Translations under genes and position numbers: made by a program
Part shown: one piece after another, positions 27,262 to 35,724 of the stretch
Layout of the letters: every line of letters starts with the position of its first letter
Numbering within the stretch: the first letter of the stretch is position 1
Source: Hymenobacter actinosclerus
Lineage (GTDB): Bacteria; Bacteroidota; Bacteroidia; Cytophagales; Hymenobacteraceae
DNA length: 64,000 nucleotides
Direction: 5' to 3'
Assembly: GCF_900111515.1 (NCBI RefSeq)
Contig: NZ_FOHS01000006.1
Coordinates: 124,001 to 188,000 of the forward strand
The notes under the pieces: model-generated
Database searches by the model: none
The model's input: only the letters and a program-made list of their open reading frames with translations
Told to the model about the DNA's origin: nothing

Positions 27262-30200
27262 TTAGTCTTTCCCCTTGTCCTTGTCGCGCTTGGACTTGCG
27301 CTTCTTCTTGCCGTTTTCGTCCTTGGTTACCACCTTCATCTTCTCCATGTCCTGGCCGGGGGCCAGGGCCTCGGGCGTGGTGGTAGAGGTGGCGGCGGCT
27401 GTTACGCGGTTGCCGTCGTTGTCGAGCTCCACAACCTCGTAGCCCAGCTCCGTCAGGCCGGGGAAGGCCTTGGTCCGGTCGCCTACTACCACGATGTACA
27501 TGTTGTCGGCGGGCAGATACTTCTGGGCAATGCCCTGCACGTCCTCCTTCTTGAGGTTTTTGAGGATGTCGCTCTGCTGCTTCACGTAGTCGAGGGGCAG
27601 GTCGTATTCGAGCAGGCGGCTCAGGAAGAAGGCCTTCTGCTGACCGGTTTCATACTTGAGCGCGTCGCTCTGGCCAACCGAAGCCTGCAGGAACTGCAGC
27701 TCGTCGTCGGTAATACCATTGCGGTAGTTCTTGATTTCCGACATGAATTCCTTCACCGAAGCAGCCGTGGCATCGGCGCGCACGCCGGCCGAGGCCGTGT
27801 ACGGACCGGCGTAGCGGGTGCCCTGGAAGCCCGAGCGGGCGCCGTAGGTGTAGCCCTTGTCTTCGCGCAGGTTCAGGTTGATGCGCGAGTTGAAGGCGCC
27901 GCCCAGCAGGTAGTTGCTCAGGTAGGCGCGGTAGTAGTCGCCGGTGGCGTCGTAGGTGAGGGGCGAGAGGTAGCCCACCCGGATTTCCGACTGCGCGGCG
28001 CCGTCCTTGTTCACGAAGTAGATGCGCGTCTTGTCGGGCTGGGTGGCGGTTTCGCCGGCCGGCAGGCTGATCTGCTTCTGCTGCCAGCCGTTGAGGAAGC
28101 CCAGCTGCTTGGTCAGCGTGGCCTGGTCTACGTCGCCGGTGGCCACGAGGTAGCTCACGTTGGGCGCGTAGTAATCCTGGTAGAACTTCTTCACATCGGC
28201 GAGCGTGATGCTGCCCACCGTGGCGGCCGTGCCGCTGGAAGGCACGCTCATGATGTCGGCCGGGTTGTACACCAGCCGGTCGAAGGTTTTGTTGGCGATG
28301 AGCACCGGCTGGGTTACCTGGTTGGCAATGCCTTCGAGGGCCTGCTTTTTGAGGCGGGCAAAATCGGCCTCATCGAAACGCGGGTGCAGCAGGCGCTGCT
28401 CCAGCAGGGCCATCGTGGCGGGCAGGTTCTTGGTCAGGCTCTGCACGTACACGGTCGTGTTGTCGTCGCCGGCACTCACCCGGATGGCGCTGCCGAGCTT
28501 GTCGAGCTCCGAGCTGAACTGCTCGGCGGTGTACTTCTCGGTGCCCTCGTTCAGCATGGCCGCCGTGAGGCTGGCAATGCCGGCCTGGTTGCGGTTGAGC
28601 TGCTCGAGGCGGCGGCCGCCCCGGATGGTGAGCAGCATGGTGGCGGTCGGAATCTCGGTGTTGCGGTTGCCCATCAGGCGCAGGCCGTTATCGAGCTTGC
28701 TCTGCCATACCACGGGCACCTGTACCAGCGGCGCGGTGCCGCCCTTGGGCTGCTTGGTGCGGTCGAAGTTGTCGGTGGGCTTGGTGTAGGTGAGGCCTTC
28801 GTAGCCGTAGTTGGGGGCCTTGTAGCCGTCCTTCGAGGCCGTGAAGTTGTCGGGCTTCAGGGGGGCGATGGCGCCGCCCTTGGGCACTACGCTCAGGATA
28901 ACGGCGTGCTTACCCTTGATGTACTGGTTGTACACCCGGTTCACATCGGCCGGCGTAACGGCCCGCAACGCCTTCAGCTCCATTGGCAGGCGGTTGGGGT
29001 TGTTGTAGTAGGTCTGGTTGGCCGCCAGCTGGCTCACCTTGCCGCTCACGCTGGCCAGGCTGTTCACTACCTGCGCCTCGGTGCTCGACTTGAAGCGGGC
29101 CACCTGCTCGGCGGTAGCACCCGTGCGCTCAAACTCGGCCAGCGAGTTGCGGGCTACCAGTTCGAGGCTGTCGAGGGTTTTGCCGGGGAAGGGCAGCATC
29201 ACCATCGTAAACTCGCCGGCCAGCTCCGAGGTGGAGTTGTAGGCCTGGGCCTGCACGGCGCGCTGGGGCTTGATGAGGTTTTTGTAGAGCAGCGAGTTCT
29301 TGCCCTGGCCAATGATTTCGGCCAGCGCATCCAGCGCGTACTCGTCGGGGTGGCCGGCGGGCACCGTCGGGAACACGAGCTGCAGCATCGGGAAGCGGAT
29401 GTTGTCCTGGTAGCTCACGTAGCGGTCCTTGTTCAGCACCGGGGCGGGCAGCTTCTGGGCGGCCACGGCGGGGCCCTTCGGAATAGAGCCGAAGTATTTT
29501 GCAGCCAGGCGCACCACGTCGGCCGCCTTCACGTCGCCGCCCACCGTGAGGGTGGCGTTGTTGGGCCCGTACCAGCGCAGGAAGAAGTTCTTCAGGTCGT
29601 CGACGTCGGAGCGGTCGAGGTCTTCGAGGTAGCCGATGGTGAGCCAGCTGTAGGGGTGGCCGTAGGGGTAGAGCGTCTTCGAGACGTTCTCGGAGGCCAG
29701 GCCGTAGGGGCGGTTGTCGTAGTTCTGGCCCCGCTCGTTTTTCACCGTCGCGCGCTGCACCTCGAACTTCTGCTGGGTTACAGCGTCGAGCAGGAAACCC
29801 ATGCGGTCGGCTTCAAGCCAGAGCGCGGTTTCGAGCTGGTTGCTGGGTACGGTTTCGTAGTAGTTGGTCCGGTCGCGGTTGGTAGAGCCATTGAGCGTGC
29901 CGCCGGCCGCCGTTACGAGCTTGAAGTGCTGCTCGTCGCCCACGTTGTCGGAGCCCTGGAACATCATGTGCTCGAAGAAGTGGGCAAAGCCCGACTTGCC
30001 AATCTGCTCGCGGGCCGAACCCACGTGGTAGGTTACATCTACGTGCACCAGCGGGTCGGAATGGTCTTCGGTCACCACCACGGTCAGGCCGTTGGGCAGC
30101 ACGTACTTCTCGTAGGGAATCACCAGCTCGCCGGGCTTCTTGGTGACTTTCTCGACCAGCCGGGCCCCGCCCATGGTGCTGGCGGTGGTAGTGGCCTTGG

Positions 30201-30288
30201 CAGCGGGGGCGGCTTTTTTCTGGGCCAGTGCGGGCTGAACGGATAGCGTGGCGCCGAGGCCCAGCAGCAACAGGTGGTTGCGCGTCAT
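27262..30288 (-). CDS. Two-domain M16 family zinc metallopeptidase
   Basis: Start at 30288 (MTRNHLLLLGLGATLSVQPA) gives a Sec signal and 1008 residues; the open frame continues upstream without sense. The N-terminal half has the inverted zinc motif HFFEH near residue 103 with a downstream glutamate region (ATVKNERGQNYDNRPYG), so it is catalytically competent. The second half is an M16 homologous domain without the zinc motif, as in processing-peptidase and pitrilysin pairs that form a clamshell. Cleaves peptides in the periplasm. A Lys-rich tail (KKKRKSKRDKDKGKD) ends the protein. Monocistronic. Confidence 0.92.
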   Translation of the reverse strand: MTRNHLLLLGLGATLSVQPALAQKKAAPAAKATTTASTMGGARLVEKVTKKPGELVIPYEKYVLPNGLTVVVTEDHSDPLVHVDVTYHVGSAREQIGKSGFAHFFEHMMFQGSDNVGDEQHFKLVTAAGGTLNGSTNRDRTNYYETVPSNQLETALWLEADRMGFLLDAVTQQKFEVQRATVKNERGQNYDNRPYGLASENVSKTLYPYGHPYSWLTIGYLEDLDRSDVDDLKNFFLRWYGPNNATLTVGGDVKAADVVRLAAKYFGSIPKGPAVAAQKLPAPVLNKDRYVSYQDNIRFPMLQLVFPTVPAGHPDEYALDALAEIIGQGKNSLLYKNLIKPQRAVQAQAYNSTSELAGEFTMVMLPFPGKTLDSLELVARNSLAEFERTGATAEQVARFKSSTEAQVVNSLASVSGKVSQLAANQTYYNNPNRLPMELKALRAVTPADVNRVYNQYIKGKHAVILSVVPKGGAIAPLKPDNFTASKDGYKAPNYGYEGLTYTKPTDNFDRTKQPKGGTAPLVQVPVVWQSKLDNGLRLMGNRNTEIPTATMLLTIRGGRRLEQLNRNQAGIASLTAAMLNEGTEKYTAEQFSSELDKLGSAIRVSAGDDNTTVYVQSLTKNLPATMALLEQRLLHPRFDEADFARLKKQALEGIANQVTQPVLIANKTFDRLVYNPADIMSVPSSGTAATVGSITLADVKKFYQDYYAPNVSYLVATGDVDQATLTKQLGFLNGWQQKQISLPAGETATQPDKTRIYFVNKDGAAQSEIRVGYLSPLTYDATGDYYRAYLSNYLLGGAFNSRINLNLREDKGYTYGARSGFQGTRYAGPYTASAGVRADATAASVKEFMSEIKNYRNGITDDELQFLQASVGQSDALKYETGQQKAFFLSRLLEYDLPLDYVKQQSDILKNLKKEDVQGIAQKYLPADNMYIVVVGDRTKAFPGLTELGYEVVELDNDGNRVTAAATSTTTPEALAPGQDMEKMKVVTKDENGKKKRKSKRDKDKGKD

Positions 30289-30381
30289 AAATGGGTAGGA
30301 ATGAAGTGAAATGGATTGCGGCTGGAAGATACGCAGGCAAGGACAAATCCGCATCAACCGGAGTTGCACGCGGTGAATGCA

Positions 30382-30419
30382 TGAGTCGGTGCAATGAGGT
30401 GCTGTCATCCACCGACTCA
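30382..30419. repeat. Inverted repeat TGAGTCGGTG / CACCGACTCA, family E
   Basis: 10-bp perfect arms at 30382-30391 and 30410-30419, preceded by GGTGAATGC. The GTGAATG.(A/G)TGAGTCGGTG composition matches the repeats at 56292-56552, where GACTCACTCATTCACC is tandem. It ends a few bases before the promoter at 30427. Confidence 0.65.
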
Positions 30420-30426
30420 CCAGCCG

Positions 30427-30434
30427 TACCTTTG
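30427..30434 (+). promoter_or_regulatory. Promoter -7 element upstream of 30460
   Basis: TACCTTTG matches TAnnTTTG exactly and is 25 bp from the ATG at 30460, supporting that start over the one at 30394. Confidence 0.55.
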
Positions 30435-30459
30435 CCCCGTTGCCTGCCTGTCTCTGCCG

Positions 30460-30858
30460 ATGCCCGTTACCGACTACGTCCTCATCTCCTTCCGCCCCGA
30501 TTTGCAGCTGCTGATTATGCGCTGGACGCGGGTTGCCACTCCCGCCGAGCACCGGGCCGGCTACGAGGCCGCCCTCCGGCTGGCCCGGGCCGAGCAGGCC
30601 GGCTGCTGGCTTATCGACCTGCGCAGCCGCGGCCTGGCCGACCCCACCGACCTGCTCTGGGTGCTGCACGATTTCCGGGCCGAACTGCAGGCCACTTTGT
30701 CTGCTGCCATGCGCCGCATCGCCTACTTCACCACTCCCTACCACGCCGACACGCTGGCCGCCCGCCTCCGGGAACTGAACGCCGACGCCTCCGACTCCCT
30801 CGAAATCCGGGTGTTCGTGGAGGAAGCGCCCGCCTACGCCTGGCTGGGGGCAGGATGA
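30460..30858 (+). CDS. Hypothetical small protein, STAS-like pattern
   Basis: 132 residues from the ATG at 30460 (MPVTDYVLISFRPDLQLLIM). Sequence runs: strand (VLISFRPDLQLLIMRW), helix (EHRAGYEAALRLARAEQA), strand (GCWLIDLRSRG), helix, strand (RIAYFTTP), helix, strand (LEIRVFVEEAP). This alternating order and the 'WLIDLRSRG' strand resemble STAS/SpoIIAA-like proteins common in Bacteroidota, but no catalytic or phosphorylation site is evident. Likely cytoplasmic. Convergent with 30882. Confidence 0.6.
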   Translation: MPVTDYVLISFRPDLQLLIMRWTRVATPAEHRAGYEAALRLARAEQAGCWLIDLRSRGLADPTDLLWVLHDFRAELQATLSAAMRRIAYFTTPYHADTLAARLRELNADASDSLEIRVFVEEAPAYAWLGAG

Positions 30859-30881
30859 TGTGGTCGGCGTAACGCCAGAAT

Positions 30882-31691
30882 TTACTGCTTTGGCAATAGC
30901 GGCTTATCGAACGTCTTCAGCCGAATAGGTACGGCGGCCAATAGCCCTACGCCGGATCCTCGGACGTGCAGTTTGATCGAGCCCCGTCCGCTGTTGTAGG
31001 TGTACTGCACCGGCACTTCCATCATGGTGGTAAGGCCTTGGTTGAGAAACAGCGTTACGTTGAACTTCTCCCTGCCCAGGCGGTAGACCCGGGCAGTTGC
31101 GCCGGCGGTAACGTAGCCCCCCCAATGGCGCACAATAGCGGGTTGCTGGCGAAAAATAATGGTGTCTTGAGGTGAAATAAAGCCACCGCTTAAGTTGCAG
31201 GATTCGCAAAAACCCCGCACGTAATTCACGCCGCCGCCGGCGAACATATCAATCTTCACGGAAAGCAGATACAACTCCTGATCGGCATTAACCTCCTTGA
31301 AATCGAACCGGGTGACGGTGTGATTGAATAACACCGGAATCCGATCCAGATAAACGCTTACTGCTTTACCGGCATAAACACCTCCGTAAGGGCTATGGCT
31401 TATCGATTTTGGGACTTGAAGTTTGTAGCCCCAGCCTAGCCCACCACCCGAATATCCTAAGGAGATTCCGTAGCTTCCATTGAATTGCAGGCGCAACATG
31501 GGTGCTACAAAATAATCTAGCAGGAAATTATGCCCTTTGAAGGGCCGTTTGCCGAGGCCCAAGTGCGCCCCTTCGGCAAAAGCATATTGCCCGCCTATCT
31601 GAGCATCCAGATAAAGCGTTTTTTGGGCGAAAACCTCCCCTGAGTCCGCCCAGGAGAGTATAACGAATAGTAGAATATAGAATCGACGCAT
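30882..31691 (-). CDS. Hypothetical outer-membrane or secreted protein
   Basis: 269 residues with a signal peptide (MRRFYILLFVILSWADSGEV, cleavage near VFAQ). The body has many aromatic/glycine beta strands (DAQIGGQYAFAEGAHLGLG, LQFNGSYGISLGYSGGGLG, HWGGYVTAGATARVYRLG), resembling small outer-membrane barrels. Two cysteines (FCESCNL) lie mid-protein. No recognised family. Its GC content is lower than the surrounding genes (for example 31141-31500), which may reflect transfer. Confidence 0.65.
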   Translation of the reverse strand: MRRFYILLFVILSWADSGEVFAQKTLYLDAQIGGQYAFAEGAHLGLGKRPFKGHNFLLDYFVAPMLRLQFNGSYGISLGYSGGGLGWGYKLQVPKSISHSPYGGVYAGKAVSVYLDRIPVLFNHTVTRFDFKEVNADQELYLLSVKIDMFAGGGVNYVRGFCESCNLSGGFISPQDTIIFRQQPAIVRHWGGYVTAGATARVYRLGREKFNVTLFLNQGLTTMMEVPVQYTYNSGRGSIKLHVRGSGVGLLAAVPIRLKTFDKPLLPKQ

Positions 31692-31773
31692 AGGTGGAAA
31701 ACGACGCTTCTTCCGGGCAAATTGTCTGTCCGGCCGAAAGAGTTTAAGGATAGTTCAACGAGTAAATCTAACA

Positions 31774-31817
31774 AGCAAAAAGCCGGTTTCCTGCACGCAG
31801 GAAACCGGCTTTTTGCT
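31774..31817 (-). terminator. Terminator of the MFS transporter gene
   Basis: Perfect 20-bp stem (AGCAAAAAGCCGGTTTCCTG and complement) with a 4-nt loop, giving a T5 run in the 3' stem on the minus strand; 18 bp past the stop codon at 31835. Confidence 0.88.
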
Positions 31818-31834
31818 GCCTAAAGGCCGCAACC

Positions 31835-33250
31835 TTACAGGCGCGGGTCCGATTCGACGGTGGTGTCGTAGCCGGGCGAGCTGGTCTGGATTGTTTGCTC
31901 GGCGGCGGGCAGGCGGATGTCGTCGGCATCGTCGACGCGCAGCGTGAGCAGGCCCGAGATAATCATGGAGCAGCCGCCCAGCACCAGCGTGTACACCGAT
32001 TCGCCGTGGAAAACGTGCTGGGTGAAAAAGCCCAGAATCAAGCCCGCTACCACCTGCGGAATCACGATGAAAAAGTTGAACACGCCCATGTAGTAGCCCA
32101 TTTTGTTGGCCGGCAGCGCCCCGGCCAGCATGGCGTAGGGCACGCTCAGAATAGAGGCCCAGGCCACGCCCACGCCCACCATCGAGAGCAGCAGCATGTT
32201 GGGGTCTTGGATGAAATAAATCGAAATCAGGCCCAGGCCGCCGGCCACCAGGCATAGCAGGTGCGTAACGCGGCGGCTGGTCCGGCGGGCCACCAGCGGC
32301 AGCAGCAGCGCCGCAATGGCCGATACGCCGTTGTAGACGGCGAAGCAGATGCCTACCCAGTCGGCGCCCTCGTTGTAGAGCTTGGAGGTAGTGTCGGTGG
32401 TGTGGTAGATGTGGCTGGTGACGGCGGGCGTGGTGTAAATCCACATCGAAAACAGCGCCAGCCAGCTGAAAAACTGCACCACGGCCAGCTGGGCCATCGT
32501 TTTGGGCATGTGGAAAATGCCGGCAAACGACTCGCGCACGCCGTTCCAGAAACCGGCGGTCCGGCGCTTTTCCTCCTCAAACTCGACCAGGTTCTCGGGC
32601 GGATACTCCTTGGTATTGAACACCGTCCAGAGCACGGCCGCCAGGAACACGGCGCCGCCGATGTAGAAGGCGTACTTCACCGACAGCGGAATCTGGCCGG
32701 CCGGTGCCGTATTGCTGATGCCCAGCCAGTTGGTGAACATCCAGGGCAGGGCCGAGGCCACCACGGCGCCCACCCCGATAAAGAACGTCTGGGCCGCGAA
32801 GCCGGTGGTGCGCTGCTCGGAGGGCAGCAGGTCGCCGACCAGGGCCCGGAACGGCTCCATGCTGATGTTGATGCTCGAATCCATAATCCAGAGCATGCCC
32901 ACCGCCATCCAGAGGGCCGTCACGTTGGGCATTACCAGCAGGGCCAGCGAAGCCAGCACGGCGCCCACCAGGAAAAACGGCCGCCGCCGCCCCCACTTCG
33001 GGCTCCAGGTGCGGTCCGACATGTAGCCGATGATGGGCTGCACGAGCATGCCGGTGAGGGGCGCGGCCAGCCAATACAGGGCAATTTCGGTGCCACCCAA
33101 GGTTTCAAAAATGCGGCTTACGTTGGCGTTCTGCAGCGCAAAACCGAACTGAATGCCCAGAAAGCCGAAGCTCATGTTCCAGATCTGCCAGAAGCTCAGG
33201 CGGGGTTTGTCGCGGGTATCGGCCGAAACGGCCGCGGTGGGGGAGGCCAT
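31835..33250 (-). CDS. MFS sugar transporter (SLC45/GPH-like)
   Basis: 471 residues with about twelve membrane helices. The loop after helix 2 reads YMSDRTWSPKWGRRRPFFLV, the (S/D)RTxxxxGRRRP signature of the SLC45/sucrose-maltose transporter group. The N-terminus begins with a soluble stretch (MASPTAAVSADTRDKPRLSF). Such transporters move disaccharides or maltodextrins with protons across the inner membrane. It lies downstream of two GH13 amylases on the same strand, so maltose or maltodextrin is the likely substrate. A family B palindrome separates it from the amylase gene. Confidence 0.87.
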   Translation of the reverse strand: MASPTAAVSADTRDKPRLSFWQIWNMSFGFLGIQFGFALQNANVSRIFETLGGTEIALYWLAAPLTGMLVQPIIGYMSDRTWSPKWGRRRPFFLVGAVLASLALLVMPNVTALWMAVGMLWIMDSSINISMEPFRALVGDLLPSEQRTTGFAAQTFFIGVGAVVASALPWMFTNWLGISNTAPAGQIPLSVKYAFYIGGAVFLAAVLWTVFNTKEYPPENLVEFEEEKRRTAGFWNGVRESFAGIFHMPKTMAQLAVVQFFSWLALFSMWIYTTPAVTSHIYHTTDTTSKLYNEGADWVGICFAVYNGVSAIAALLLPLVARRTSRRVTHLLCLVAGGLGLISIYFIQDPNMLLLSMVGVGVAWASILSVPYAMLAGALPANKMGYYMGVFNFFIVIPQVVAGLILGFFTQHVFHGESVYTLVLGGCSMIISGLLTLRVDDADDIRLPAAEQTIQTSSPGYDTTVESDPRL

Positions 33251-33297
33251 GCGTGGGATGTTAGGGGTTGAGAACGAGTGGAAGGCGAGTAGAGAAG

Positions 33298-33396
33298 AAC
33301 GTCATTCAGAGCGCAGCGAAGAATCTCGCGTGCTGACGTTGCAACAGTAATCCAGCGTCAGCACGCGAGATTCTTCGCTGCGCTCTGAATGACGTT
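33298..33396. repeat. 41-bp perfect inverted repeat, family B
   Basis: Arms 33298-33338 and 33356-33396 are perfectly complementary over 41 bp around a 17-bp spacer. The arm AACGTCATTCAGAGCGCAGCG continues with AAGAATCTCGCG, matching the copy at 12232-12330. It lies between two codirectional minus-strand genes and ends 11 bp from the amylase stop. The plus-strand frame reads the peptide RHSERSEESR, a frequent false product of such repeats. Confidence 0.92.
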
Positions 33397-33407
33397 GTTT
33401 CTGATGC

Positions 33408-35210
33408 TCACTGCTTGATTTCAAAGATATGGCTGCTCTGCGGGGCCAGCGTAACGGTCTGGGTGCTTTCCACCGTTCCGCCCGTGCCCAGCAGGTCGGT
33501 ATAAGTCAGTGGCTTGTCGGCGGGCAGGTGCAGGCCCTGGCGCAGGGCGGCGGGCAGGCTCAGGTTGAGGGCGTAGGCCTGCCGGGGGCTGAAGTTGACG
33601 ACAACCAGCAGCGTTTCGCGGTCGGTGTAGCGCAGGTAGGCGTACACGCGCTCGGCGTTGTAGTTGGGGTTCTGGGCCGCCAGCGTGCTTTGCAGCTCGT
33701 AGAAGCGGCCCCGCCGGATGGCCTCGCGCTGGCCCGACAGCGTGAGCAGACGCACGTAGAAATCGTGCAGCTGCTGCTGCTCGGCACTCAGCCCGCCGCC
33801 GTCGAACTTGCCGCCGTTCAGCCATTTCTGGTGCTCGGGCACGCCCCAGTAGTCGAAAATGGTGGTGCGGCCGTCCTCGCCCGAGAAGCCTTCGGCGCCC
33901 CGGCCCGGCTCGCCCACGTCCTGCCCGAAGTACAGCATGACCGGGCCCGTGCCCAGCGTGGCCGACACCGTCATGGCCGGCAGGGCGGCGCGGGGGTTGC
34001 CCGCGAAATCGGGGCTGGCAATGCGCTGCTCGTCGTGGTTTTCCAGAAAGCGCAGCATGTGGCCGCCGAAGCCCCGGCTTTCCTCGCGCCAGACGCGCGT
34101 AATGTCGCGGGTGCTGCCCTCGTCGCGGCTTAGGCGGCGCAGGCCGTCGTAGAGGCCCACTTTGTCATAGAGGTAATCGAAGCCGCCCCGCTCGATGTAC
34201 ATCTGGTAGGTTTTGGCGTCGTAGGCCTCGCCGATGAACAGCAGGCCGGGCTTCACCTTTTTCAGCTCCGGAATCACCCAGGCCCAGAACTCGACGGGCA
34301 CCATCTCGGCCATGTCGCAGCGGAAGCCGTCCACGTCCTTGCGGGCCCAGTACACCAGGATGTCGCGCATTTTCAGCCACGTATCCGGAATCGGGTCGAA
34401 ATGGGGCTGGCGGTTGTGCTGGTAGTCGACGCCGTAGTTGAGCTTAATGGTTTCAAACCAGTCGTTGACGCTGGGTGCGGCCGAGAAAACGTCGTTGCCG
34501 GTGGCCTTGGCGGGGTTTTCCTGGTACTTGCCATCCTTGTGCGGGGCCGGCAGGCCGCCCAGCGGGCGGTAGTCGGCGGGCACTACGAAGGGCTGGCCGG
34601 GCAGGTAGTAGAAGTTGTTGCTCGGCTTGAAAGCCTGGGTGTTATCGTCCTGTTCGCCTAAATCCACCACGCCGGCCGGCCGGGCATCCGACTTGTAGGA
34701 GCGGGCTACGTGGTTGGGAATGAAGTCGATGATGACTTTGAGGCCGTTGTTGTGGGTGCGCTGCACCAGGGCCTCGAACTCGCGCAGGCGGTTGGGCACG
34801 TCTACGGCCAGGTCGGGGGCCACATCGTAGTAGTCCTTGATGGCGTAGGGCGAGCCGGCGCGGCCTTTCACCACGTCGGCATCATCGGCCGGAATGCCGT
34901 GCTGGGCGTAGTCGGTCATGGTGGCGTGGTCGAGTACGCCGGTGTACCACACGTGGCTGACGCCCATGCGCTTGATGGACTGTAGGGCCTGGTCGGTGAT
35001 GTCGTTGAATTTGCCGACTCCGTTCTGCTGGGCGGTGCCGTAGGGCTGGTTGGTGGCGGTCTGGTTGCCGAACAGGCGCGTCATCAGCTGGTAGATGATG
35101 AGCTTGTGGTCCTGGGGGGCTTCTTCGGTGGTGTTATCGTCGGGCGGGAGCATGGCGGGTTTTGTGGGCGTGCAGGCGGCGAGGGCTAGCAGGAGGAGGT
35201 ATTTCTTCAT
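33408..35210 (-). CDS. GH13 alpha-amylase family lipoprotein
   Basis: 600 residues with a short lipoprotein signal (MKKYLLLLALAAC). The (beta/alpha)8 barrel has all GH13 conserved regions: I (VIIDFIPNHVA), II with nucleophile Asp (GFRCDMAEM), III with acid/base Glu (LFIGEAYD), IV with transition-state Asp (FLENHDEQRI). The C-terminal beta domain ends in SSHIFEIK. Cleaves alpha-1,4-glucans at the cell surface. In Bacteroidota such lipoproteins act in starch or glycogen use. The start lies 15 bp from the edge of the nuclease cassette. Confidence 0.92.
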   Translation of the reverse strand: MKKYLLLLALAACTPTKPAMLPPDDNTTEEAPQDHKLIIYQLMTRLFGNQTATNQPYGTAQQNGVGKFNDITDQALQSIKRMGVSHVWYTGVLDHATMTDYAQHGIPADDADVVKGRAGSPYAIKDYYDVAPDLAVDVPNRLREFEALVQRTHNNGLKVIIDFIPNHVARSYKSDARPAGVVDLGEQDDNTQAFKPSNNFYYLPGQPFVVPADYRPLGGLPAPHKDGKYQENPAKATGNDVFSAAPSVNDWFETIKLNYGVDYQHNRQPHFDPIPDTWLKMRDILVYWARKDVDGFRCDMAEMVPVEFWAWVIPELKKVKPGLLFIGEAYDAKTYQMYIERGGFDYLYDKVGLYDGLRRLSRDEGSTRDITRVWREESRGFGGHMLRFLENHDEQRIASPDFAGNPRAALPAMTVSATLGTGPVMLYFGQDVGEPGRGAEGFSGEDGRTTIFDYWGVPEHQKWLNGGKFDGGGLSAEQQQLHDFYVRLLTLSGQREAIRRGRFYELQSTLAAQNPNYNAERVYAYLRYTDRETLLVVVNFSPRQAYALNLSLPAALRQGLHLPADKPLTYTDLLGTGGTVESTQTVTLAPQSSHIFEIKQ

Positions 35211-35225
35211 GTTATTCTTTTGGAG

Positions 35226-35705
35226 GTTCCCGCAGAGAAGCGCAGAGGTAAACCGCAGAGGTTCGCTGAGCAGTTCTATTCCAGGCCGTTGACTTTGCGC
35301 ACGATGCCTTCTTTGACGCGGGAAACGTTGAAATTTATAAGCAGGCCGAGCTTCAGACCGGAGAGCTTCAGGTAAGTCAGTAGTTGCTTGTGGTGCACAT
35401 CCAGCAGTGCATCTACCGATTTAATCTCGACAATCACCTTTTCTTCCACCAGCAAATCAAGCCGGAATCCGACCTCCAGCTGCTGCTCCTTGTAAAGCAT
35501 TGGTAGTGGCACCTGGCTGCGGACTTTAAGCCCTGCCTGCCGGATTTCATATAGCAGCGCATGCTCATATACCGATTCAAGCAGCCCCGGCCCAAGGATG
35601 GTGTGCACATTAAAAGCCGCCTGCCGCACCAAGAATGAAATGTCGTTTTCGTGCATAAAACTCAGCGAACCTCTGCGTTTTGCCTCTGCGCTCCTCTGCG
35701 GGAAC
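35226..35705. mobile_element. GxxExxY cassette with 45-bp terminal inverted repeats
   Basis: The 45-mers at 35226-35270 and 35661-35705 are reverse complements at 42 of 45 positions. Each contains three copies of CGCAGAG. They enclose exactly one gene, with its stop 5 bp from one repeat and its start 4 bp from the other, a 480-bp unit in all. It sits between two amylase genes transcribed in the same direction as the enclosed gene; without it the gap would be about 34 bp. No target duplication is visible. Interpretation as a mobile unit is an inference from this arrangement. Confidence 0.72.
35276..35656 (-). CDS. GxxExxY protein (PD-(D/E)XK nuclease-like fold)
   Basis: 126 residues. The name-giving motif is in ILGPGLLESVYEHALLYEI (G-LL-E-SV-Y). 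A PD-(D/E)XK-type core follows: GFRLDLLVEEKVIVEIKSVD, with Asp in the second strand and ExK in the third, and then HHKQLLTYLKLSGLKLGLLI, a helix and strand typical of the fold. The family is small, widespread and of unknown function; nuclease activity is predicted from the fold, not shown. Its start and stop are almost touching the 45-bp inverted repeats, which must therefore contain the ribosome-binding region. Confidence 0.88.
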   Translation of the reverse strand: MHENDISFLVRQAAFNVHTILGPGLLESVYEHALLYEIRQAGLKVRSQVPLPMLYKEQQLEVGFRLDLLVEEKVIVEIKSVDALLDVHHKQLLTYLKLSGLKLGLLINFNVSRVKEGIVRKVNGLE

Positions 35706-35724
35706 CCAACACAAGAACAGAACT

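Noticed and set aside
27244..30246. 1000-codon open frame opposite the M16 protease gene
   Set aside because: High-GC antisense shadow, full of low-complexity His/Val/Gly; the protease on the other strand has clear motifs and a signal peptide.
33153..33350. 65-codon frame with RHSERSEESR at its end
   Set aside because: It overlaps the MFS gene in antisense and its end is repeat-derived; the peptide is a common artefact of such repeats.
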